From: Streptomyces sp. NBC_00513
GTDB lineage: Bacteria > Actinomycetota > Actinomycetes > Streptomycetales > Streptomycetaceae
Reading direction: 5' to 3'
DNA: 64,000 nt
NCBI RefSeq assembly: GCF_041431415.1
Contig: NZ_CP107845.1
Coordinates: 4,154,001-4,218,000 of the forward strand
Positions 57,969-64,000 of the stretch are shown one piece after another; within the stretch, counting starts at the first letter, position 1; every line of letters begins with the position of its first letter. The position numbers were made by a program, and so were the translations under genes. The notes beneath the pieces were generated by a model. The model was not told the origin of the DNA and ran no database searches. It saw only the letters and a list, made by a program, of their open reading frames with translations.

Positions 57969-59222
57969 GTGAAGGTCCTCGTCATCGGCGGCGGCGCCCG
58001 CGAACACGCCCTGTGCCGCTCTCTGTCCCTCGACCCCGACGTCAACGCCCTGTACTGCGCTCCCGGCAACGCCGGCATCTCCGAGGTGGCCGAACTGCGC
58101 CCGGTCGACGCCCTCGACGGTGACGCGGTGGCCCGCCTCGCCGTCGATCTCGGCGCCGACCTGGTCGTCGTCGGACCGGAGGCCCCGCTGGTCGCCGGGG
58201 TCGGCGACGCAGTCCGCGCGGCCGGCATCCCCGTCTTCGGCCCCTCCGCCGACGCGGCCCGACTGGAGGGCTCCAAGGCCTTCGCCAAGGACGTGATGGC
58301 CGCGGCGGGTGTACCGACCGCGCGCAGCTACGTCTGCACCACCCCCGAAGAGGTGGACGCGGCCCTCGACGCCTTCGGCGCCCCGTACGTCGTCAAGGAC
58401 GACGGCCTCGCCGCCGGCAAGGGCGTCGTGGTCACCGACGACCTCGCCGCCGCCCGCGCCCACGCGCTGGCCTGCGACCGGGTCGTCATCGAGGAGTTCC
58501 TCGACGGCCCCGAGGTCTCCCTCTTCGCCATCACCGACGGGGTCACCGTCCTCCCCCTCCAGCCCGCGCAGGACTTCAAGCGCGCGCTCGACGGCGACGA
58601 GGGCCCCAACACCGGCGGCATGGGCGCGTACTCGCCGCTCCCCTGGGCCGACCCGAAGCTGGTCGACGAGGTCATGGCCTCCGTCCTCCAGCCGACCGTC
58701 GACGAGCTCCGCCGGCGCGGCACCCCCTTCTCCGGCCTGCTGTACGCCGGTCTGGCGATCACCTCGCGCGGGGTCCGGGTCATCGAGTTCAACGCCCGCT
58801 TCGGCGACCCCGAGACCCAGGTCGTCCTCGCCCGCCTGCGCACCCCGCTCGCGAGCGTGCTGCTGAACGCGGCCCGGGGCACCCTGGACACCGAGCCGCC
58901 GCTCGCCTGGCACGACGACGCCGCCGTCACCGTCGTCATCGCCTCGCACAACTACCCCGAGACCCCGCGCACCGGGGACCCGATCGAGGGCCTCGCCGAC
59001 GTGGCCGCGCAGGACGCACCGCACGCGTACGTGCTGCACGCCGGGACCCGCCGTGACGGCGACGCCGTCGTCAGCGCGGGCGGCCGTGTCCTCTCGGTGA
59101 CGGCGACCGGTTCCGATCTGGCGCAGGCCCGCGAGAGGGCGTATAAGGCCGTCGCCCGCATCCGGCTCGACGGCGCGCAGCACCGCACGGACATCGCGGC
59201 GAAGGCCGCCGAAGGCCGCTGA
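57969..59222 (+). CDS. purD: Phosphoribosylamine-glycine ligase (GARS)
   Basis: The 417-residue ATP-grasp enzyme of the second de novo purine step starts [14 protein letters not shown]. It has the ATP-grasp core ([13 protein letters not shown], then [10 protein letters not shown]) and the metal/substrate motif [12 protein letters not shown], and later [15 protein letters not shown]. The length and motifs are standard. The start is GTG. It is near purC on the same strand, but two unrelated genes lie between. Confidence 0.97.
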   Translation: MKVLVIGGGAREHALCRSLSLDPDVNALYCAPGNAGISEVAELRPVDALDGDAVARLAVDLGADLVVVGPEAPLVAGVGDAVRAAGIPVFGPSADAARLEGSKAFAKDVMAAAGVPTARSYVCTTPEEVDAALDAFGAPYVVKDDGLAAGKGVVVTDDLAAARAHALACDRVVIEEFLDGPEVSLFAITDGVTVLPLQPAQDFKRALDGDEGPNTGGMGAYSPLPWADPKLVDEVMASVLQPTVDELRRRGTPFSGLLYAGLAITSRGVRVIEFNARFGDPETQVVLARLRTPLASVLLNAARGTLDTEPPLAWHDDAAVTVVIASHNYPETPRTGDPIEGLADVAAQDAPHAYVLHAGTRRDGDAVVSAGGRVLSVTATGSDLAQARERAYKAVARIRLDGAQHRTDIAAKAAEGR

Positions 59223-59240
59223 ACAGCGGAACGACGAGAA

Positions 59241-59277
59241 CGCGGGCCCGGGCGCACTCTGCGCGCCCGGGCCCGCG
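59241..59277. terminator. Strong hairpin downstream of purD
   Basis: A perfect 15-bp stem (CGCGGGCCCGGGCGC and complement) with a 7-nt loop starts 18 bp after the purD stop. No T tract. Confidence 0.75.
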
Positions 59278-59498
59278 CGTGCGACTGCATCCGGCCGCGT
59301 TCGAACGCACCCACCTTTACCCAAAGCCATTCCATCGGGTGATGGTGGCCCGGACCGCCTGACTGTCGCGCCGGCCCCAACTAGGGTGCGGCGCAAGCAT
59401 TCCGGCACATGGCCCACCGGCATTGCGATGTCGGTGGCGGGTGTCACAGTGGGGGAGTGAGCAAAGCCGCCGCAGGGCAGAGGGGGTGAGGTCCGGCC

Positions 59499-61079
59499 GT
59501 GTCCGGAACCGGTTCGATCGCTGAAGTCGGGACGCCGTCCGCGCGTTCCCGAGCCCTCGCCGTGCTGCGGGTCCGCAGCAGGGCGCTGGCCCTCGCGCTG
59601 CTGCCCGCCGCCCTCGCGGTGGTGCTCGTCGCCGCCCGGATGACGGGTCGGCTGGCCGGTGACCCCTGGCCCGCGGTGACCCTGATCGTCTGCGCGGTCG
59701 CCGCCCTGGTGCTGCTGGTCGGCGGGGTCTTCGCCGCCGTAGTGCTGCGGGCCGGGCCCGCCGTCACCCCGACGGTGCCGCTGTCCGAGACCGCCGCCCC
59801 CGATCTGTACCGGCTGGTGCGGGACCTCGCCGACCGGATGGACGTGCCCCCGCCCTCCGCGATAGCCCTGACCCCGGACTGCGACAGCTGGCTGGAGGAC
59901 CGCACCCACCCCGCCCACCGCCGTGCCGACACGGCGGCCGGCCGGGCCGAGTCCGAGCCCGGCGCGGCCCCCGTGCTGGTGATCGGCTCGCCGTTCCTGT
60001 GGTGGATGCGGGTCGCGGAACTCCGTGCCGTCCTGGCGCCGGTCGTCGCCGGCACGGGCCCCTCCGCGCATCCCGACATAGCCGACGCCCGCGGCTTCGT
60101 ACGGGGGCTCGACGCCGCCGTGGACGTCGGCGGCAGGCCCGGCCTCGGCTGGATCGCTCCGCCGGCCCGGCTGCTGCTGCGGCTGTGCCGGGTGGACGCC
60201 GCGGAGATGGAGCGCGGAGTGGCCGCCGCCGCGTCGGACCGCGCCCAGGGCGTGGACTACGGGCTGCGCATCGTCGCCCAGGAGCAGGTCGGGCTGGCCT
60301 ACGCGGGCTGGGACCGGCTGCTGACCCGGGTGGCCCTGCCGGCCTGGCGGATGGGCCGCTGGCCCGCACGGCTCGACGCCGGCGTCGTGTCGGCGCTGAC
60401 CGAGTTGTCCCGCCGTGACCGCCTCGCGGACGGGTTCACCTCCCGGCTCGGCGAGCGCCCCGCGTGCGATCTGCTGGAGCAGCCGGGCGCCGTCGACGAG
60501 GCCGCCTCGCTGCTGGCCGCGCGCCTCTTCCACGGAGGTCCGGCCGAGGCGGGCCCGGACTGGTCCCCGGTGGACTGGACCGCGTACCCGGAAGAGGTCG
60601 TGGACCGGAAGTGGCGCACGGAGGCCGCCCGACTGCACGCCGCCCTCGACGGGCTCGCGGCCCCCGCCGTACCCACGGTGGAGCGGGTCATCGCCTTCCT
60701 CACGGACGCCGTCCCCGCCGGGGAGTCGCTGGCGGGCAGGCTCAGCGGCGACCTCGCGCGGGAGGAGTCCGGGCCGGACTCGGCCGTGGCACGGGCCGCG
60801 GACGCCGTCCCGCTCTTCCCGCTCCAGGCACCGCGCAGCGGCCGGGACCTGCTGGCCGACCACGTGACGGCGCTGGTCTGTTGCGCGGCCGTGGACTCCG
60901 CCGGGGCCGCGCCGGGCCTGGACTGGCTCGACGGCCCCGTGCTGCTGGTAGGCGGCGCACGCCGGTCGGACCTCGCGCCCCGGGTGTTGTGCCTGGTCGA
61001 GGACGGCGACCCGGAGCCCCTGCGGGACTGGCTCCAGGAGATCGGCGTCCGCCCGGAGAAGCCGGTCCGGCTGGTGTGA
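59499..61079 (+). CDS. Membrane protein resembling a degenerate M48 metallopeptidase
   Basis: The 526-residue protein has two N-terminal TM helices (about residues 28-47 and 58-85), then a soluble domain whose order mimics M48 (HtpX-like) peptidases: LVRDLADRMDVPPPSAIALTPD, a stretch PVLVIGSPFLWWM, and AELRAVLAPVVAG where active enzymes have ELRAVLAHEIGH-like HExxH. Here His and Glu are replaced, so the zinc site is lost. The C-terminal half is a long helical region of unknown fold. GAGG precedes the GTG start. It lies between purD and purC as in related streptomycetes. Confidence 0.75.
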   Translation: MSGTGSIAEVGTPSARSRALAVLRVRSRALALALLPAALAVVLVAARMTGRLAGDPWPAVTLIVCAVAALVLLVGGVFAAVVLRAGPAVTPTVPLSETAAPDLYRLVRDLADRMDVPPPSAIALTPDCDSWLEDRTHPAHRRADTAAGRAESEPGAAPVLVIGSPFLWWMRVAELRAVLAPVVAGTGPSAHPDIADARGFVRGLDAAVDVGGRPGLGWIAPPARLLLRLCRVDAAEMERGVAAAASDRAQGVDYGLRIVAQEQVGLAYAGWDRLLTRVALPAWRMGRWPARLDAGVVSALTELSRRDRLADGFTSRLGERPACDLLEQPGAVDEAASLLAARLFHGGPAEAGPDWSPVDWTAYPEEVVDRKWRTEAARLHAALDGLAAPAVPTVERVIAFLTDAVPAGESLAGRLSGDLAREESGPDSAVARAADAVPLFPLQAPRSGRDLLADHVTALVCCAAVDSAGAAPGLDWLDGPVLLVGGARRSDLAPRVLCLVEDGDPEPLRDWLQEIGVRPEKPVRLV

Positions 61080-61261
61080 GGCGCGGCAGGCGCCGCCCGG
61101 GACCGCGCGCCCGCGCGCGCTCCCTCGCCCCGGATCCGGCCCCGACGCCGGCCGGCCACGCGACAAGGCTTTTTCGCGACGAACGGTGACGGAGTGCGCG
61201 CGTTATGTGATGTGCTGGGGTCGACGGATGCACGTTCGGGGGAGCGAGGGAGGGGAGCGGG

Positions 61262-62740
61262 ATGAGTGCGGACCAGATCCGGCGGTGGGAGTCAGGTGCG
61301 CTCGCGCACGCGGTGAACGATCCCTTCGGGCAGGGACCGCTGCCCTGGTTCCGGGGGAGCGAGCTGTACTTCGACGACACCGGCCAGGTCGTCCCCTGGT
61401 ACGTGGACCCCGCGGTCGCCCCCGGTCAGATTCCGCGCGCCCGCAGCGGCGGGGGCCCGCTCACCGCCGACGACGTCCACCGGCAGATCAAGGGCTTCGC
61501 CTCCACCGGGGCGGTCTCCCCCGGCGAGGCGATCGACTTCCACATCACCGTGGACCCGCCCCAACAGTTCTCCGTCGACATCTACCGCATCGGCCACTAC
61601 GCGGGCGACGGCGCCAGCAAGATCCATTCCAGTCCCCGGCTCTCCGGCATCGTCCAACCGGCCGCGCTCACCGCCGACCGGACGGTCTCCTGCCACCACT
61701 GGTGGCTGTCCTGGCGGCTCCAGGTCCCCTCGTACTGGAACGTCGGCGCGTACGTGGCCGTCCTGACGACCGTCGACGGCTACCGCTCCCACATTCCCTT
61801 CACCGTCCGCGACGACGAGCCCGCCGACCTGCTGCTCCTGCTGCCCGACATCACCTGGCAGGCCTACAACCTCTACCCGGAGGACGGCCACACGGGCGCG
61901 AGCCTCTACCACGCCTGGGACGAGCAGGGCCGTCTCCTCGGGGAGGCGGACGCCGCCACCACCGTGTCCTTCGACCGCCCCTACGCGGGCGCCGGCCTGC
62001 CGCTCCACGTGGGCCACGCCTACGACTTCATCCGCTGGGCCGAGCGCTACGGCTACGACATCGCCTACGCCGACACCCGGGACCTGCACGCGGGCCGCGT
62101 CGATCCCACCCGCTACCGGGGCCTGGTCTTCCCCGGGCACGACGAGTACTGGTCGGCCCCCATGCGCCGCACCGTCGAGCGCGCCCGCGAGCACGGCACC
62201 TCGCTCGTGTTCCTCTCCGCCAACACCATGTACTGGCAGGTCGAACTGGCCCCCTCGCCGTCCGGGGTCGAGGACCGGCTCCTCACCTGCCGCAAGCGGC
62301 GCGGACCCGGCCGCCCCAGCCTGTGGCGCGAGGTAGACCGCCCCGAACAGCAACTGCTCGGCATCCAGTACGCGGGGCGGGTCCCCGAGCCCGCGCCCCT
62401 GATCGTGCGCAACGCCACGCACTGGCTCTGGGACTCCACCGGCGCCGCCGAGAACGACGAGCTCGACGGACTGGTCGCAGGCGAGGCCGACCGGTACTTC
62501 CCGCGCACCCAGCTTCCCGAGCACCAGGACCGCATCCTGCTCGCGCACTCCCCGTACCTCGACAGCGAGGGCGCCAAGCGGCACCAAGAGACGTCCCTGT
62601 ACCGGTCGCCCAGCGGAGCCTGGGTGTTCGCGTCCGGCACCTTCGCCTGGTCCCCGGCGCTCGACCGCCCCGGCCACGTGGACGAGCGGATCCAGCGGGC
62701 CACGGCCAATCTCCTCGACCGGATCTGCAAACACGACTGA
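61262..62740 (+). CDS. N,N-dimethylformamidase beta-subunit-like domain protein
   Basis: The 492-residue soluble protein starts SADQIRRWESGALAHAV. It has an N-terminal beta-sandwich (about 70-180: DFHITVDPPQQFSVDIYRIGHYAG) and a large C-terminal domain with LLLLLPDITWQAYNLYPEDG, VFPGHDEYWSAPMRR and LVFLSANTMYWQVE. The Tyr/Glu cluster matches the iron-binding site of DMFase large subunits (GHDEYW). No small subunit gene is present. It may be an amidohydrolase acting on an unknown amide. GGAGGGGAGCGGG precedes the ATG. Confidence 0.85.
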   Translation: MSADQIRRWESGALAHAVNDPFGQGPLPWFRGSELYFDDTGQVVPWYVDPAVAPGQIPRARSGGGPLTADDVHRQIKGFASTGAVSPGEAIDFHITVDPPQQFSVDIYRIGHYAGDGASKIHSSPRLSGIVQPAALTADRTVSCHHWWLSWRLQVPSYWNVGAYVAVLTTVDGYRSHIPFTVRDDEPADLLLLLPDITWQAYNLYPEDGHTGASLYHAWDEQGRLLGEADAATTVSFDRPYAGAGLPLHVGHAYDFIRWAERYGYDIAYADTRDLHAGRVDPTRYRGLVFPGHDEYWSAPMRRTVERAREHGTSLVFLSANTMYWQVELAPSPSGVEDRLLTCRKRRGPGRPSLWREVDRPEQQLLGIQYAGRVPEPAPLIVRNATHWLWDSTGAAENDELDGLVAGEADRYFPRTQLPEHQDRILLAHSPYLDSEGAKRHQETSLYRSPSGAWVFASGTFAWSPALDRPGHVDERIQRATANLLDRICKHD

Positions 62741-62892
62741 CACGGCCCCCACCGACCGACACGGCTCCTGGACCGGCCCGGCATCCCGCGCCGGACCGGC
62801 GGCCGACGCGACGGGCCGCGCCCCCTGGCGAGGGCGCGCGGCCCGGTACGGGACAATGGGATCGCGCTCGTACAGAACCACAGGGAGACCCC

Positions 62893-63810
62893 GTGTCCGG
62901 ATTCGTCGAAAAGCCCGAGCCGGCTCAGGTGCCGGGCCTCGTCCACCTCCACACCGGCAAGGTCCGCGATCTCTACCGCGACGAGGACGGCAACCTCGTC
63001 ATGGTCGCCAGCGACCGGATGTCCGCCTTCGACTGGGTCCTGCCCACCGAGATCCCGGACAAGGGCCGGGTCCTGACCCAGCTCTCCCTGTGGTGGTTCG
63101 ACCAGCTCAAGGAGATCGTCCCGAACCACGTCATCGGCACCACCCTGCCCGCCGGCGCCCCCGCCGACTGGGCCGGCCGCACGCTGATCTGCCAGAACCT
63201 CGACATGGTCCCGATCGAGTGCGTGGCCCGCGGCTATCTCACCGGCTCCGGCCTCGTCGAGTACGACCAGACCCGCACGGTCTGCGGACTCGGCCTGCCC
63301 GAGGGCCTCGTGGACGGCTCCGAGCTGCCCGGCCCCATCTTCACCCCGGCCGCCAAGGCCGACGTCGGCGAGCACGACGAGAACGTCTCCTACGAGGAGG
63401 TCGCGCGGACCGTCGGCACCGAGACGGCAGCGCTGCTGCGCCAGGCCACCCTGGCCATCTACACCCGCGCCCGGAACATCGCCCGCGACCGGGGCATCAT
63501 CCTGGCCGACACGAAGTTCGAGTTCGGCTTCGGGGCCGACGGGACCCTGGTCGCCGCCGACGAGGTGCTGACCCCGGACTCCTCGCGGTTCTGGCCGGCC
63601 GACCAGTGGAAGCCGGGCCGCGCCCAGCCCTCCTTCGACAAGCAGTACGTCCGAGACTGGCTGACCTCCCCGGCCTCCGGCTGGGACCGCAACGGCGAAC
63701 TCCCGCCCCCGGCACTGCCGCAGGAGGTCGTGGAGCAGACCAGCGCCAAGTACATCGAGGCGTACGAGCGGCTCACCGGCCTGACCTGGACCGCCAAGAC
63801 CGGCCGCTGA
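62893..63810 (+). CDS. purC: SAICAR synthetase
   Basis: The 305-residue phosphoribosylaminoimidazole-succinocarboxamide synthase starts SGFVEKPEPAQVPGLVHLHTGKVRDLY. It has MVASDRMSAFDWVLPTEIPDKG, the ECVARGYLTGSG motif and the C-terminal LADTKFEFGF ... PDSSRFWP signature. It joins aspartate to CAIR in purine synthesis with ATP. The start is GTG after CAGGGAGA. Length and motifs are normal. Confidence 0.97.
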   Translation: MSGFVEKPEPAQVPGLVHLHTGKVRDLYRDEDGNLVMVASDRMSAFDWVLPTEIPDKGRVLTQLSLWWFDQLKEIVPNHVIGTTLPAGAPADWAGRTLICQNLDMVPIECVARGYLTGSGLVEYDQTRTVCGLGLPEGLVDGSELPGPIFTPAAKADVGEHDENVSYEEVARTVGTETAALLRQATLAIYTRARNIARDRGIILADTKFEFGFGADGTLVAADEVLTPDSSRFWPADQWKPGRAQPSFDKQYVRDWLTSPASGWDRNGELPPPALPQEVVEQTSAKYIEAYERLTGLTWTAKTGR

Positions 63811-63870
63811 ACGTCCCGTGTCCCCGGCCCGCCCAGCGGGCCGGGGGGCACCGAGGACCCGGCAACACGA

Positions 63871-63902
63871 AGAAGCCCCCGGTCCGAGGACCGGGGGCTT
63901 CT
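63871..63902. terminator. Bidirectional terminator between purC and tRNA-Gly
   Basis: AGAAGCCCCCGGTCC pairs with GGACCGGGGGCTTCT, followed by TCGT on the plus strand. The stem starts about 60 bp after purC and also lies just beyond the minus-strand tRNA-Gly 3' end. Confidence 0.85.
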
Positions 63903-63910
63903 TCGTACAG

Positions 63911-63983
<73 letters not shown>

Positions 63984-64000
63984 ATGCGCCGTAGCGCGGT

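Noticed and set aside
55503..61166. Very long open frame on the minus strand opposite dnaX, purD and the membrane protein gene
   Set aside because: It is the antisense frame of strongly biased high-GC genes; its codon use and composition (Gly/Arg/Val-rich) are those of a shadow, and dnaX and purD motifs on the plus strand are unambiguous.

Overview
The window is a high-GC actinobacterial chromosome segment, almost certainly Streptomyces. The evidence is the codon bias (G/C third positions almost everywhere), many GTG starts, an adjacent SigF/SigN sporulation sigma pair, a WhiJ/AbaA-like module (XRE-DUF5753, DUF397, HATPase), a secreted pierisin/Scabin-type ADP-ribosyltransferase, and a pSAM2-like actinomycete integrative and conjugative element (AICE).

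Layout. 1-5.3 kb: end of a GtrA-type membrane protein overlapping a GT39 mannosyltransferase-like gene, then a MarR/DHA2-MFS efflux pair. 5.4-9.6 kb: a lipoprotein, sigma factors SigN and SigF, and small membrane or secreted proteins. 9.7-19.7 kb: tRNA-Ser(CGA), tadA with its actinobacterial partner, universal stress protein, upp, a LytR_C protein, a HerA-like ATPase, an orphan OpcA paralogue, a cupin, a HhH-GPD protein and a VOC protein. 19.8-25.6 kb: the WhiJ/AbaA-like regulatory module with a freshly duplicated DUF397 gene, and secreted proteins including a metzincin-FnIII-ricin protease. 26-32.4 kb: a molybdenum hydroxylase locus (Moco-fold protein, fused 2Fe-2S/Moco subunit, FAD subunit) divergent from a PucR regulator and followed by a TOBE (Mop) protein. 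32.4-39.5 kb: the ADP-ribosyltransferase, DUF5994-type paralogues, and a small Cys-containing secreted protein followed by a two-gene FtsX-type ABC transporter.

39.57-55.35 kb is a complete AICE of about 15.7 kb integrated in tRNA-Ser(GGA). An intact tRNA lies at the right end and a 53-nt 3' tRNA fragment at the left end, within about 137-bp direct repeats. From left to right it carries an unrecognised cargo gene, a control block (double GntR, HD phosphohydrolase, Pif-like Nudix, XRE), a regulatory intergenic region with two elaborate palindromes and a tRNA-like minihelix, a long transfer/spread operon that includes a GGDEF diguanylate cyclase and a TraB-type FtsK translocase, a CTAG-rich inverted repeat (clt candidate), a replication block (PrimPol and a DUF3987 helicase), a nested-inverted-repeat ori candidate, then xis and int. 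An identical 41-nt leader hairpin (one mismatch) precedes both the transfer and the replication operons.

55.5-64 kb returns to core chromosome: SRP RNA, dnaX, purD, a membrane protein that looks like a zinc-site-less M48 peptidase, a DMFase-beta-like protein, purC and tRNA-Gly(GCC).

The features I consider most worth following are the AICE (unknown cargo gene, element-encoded diguanylate cyclase, shared leader hairpin, nested-repeat origin), the NxE ADP-ribosyltransferase, and the secreted peptide/ABC transporter pair. No database search was possible. Family names come from motif recognition, and start codons were chosen by Shine-Dalgarno and context.
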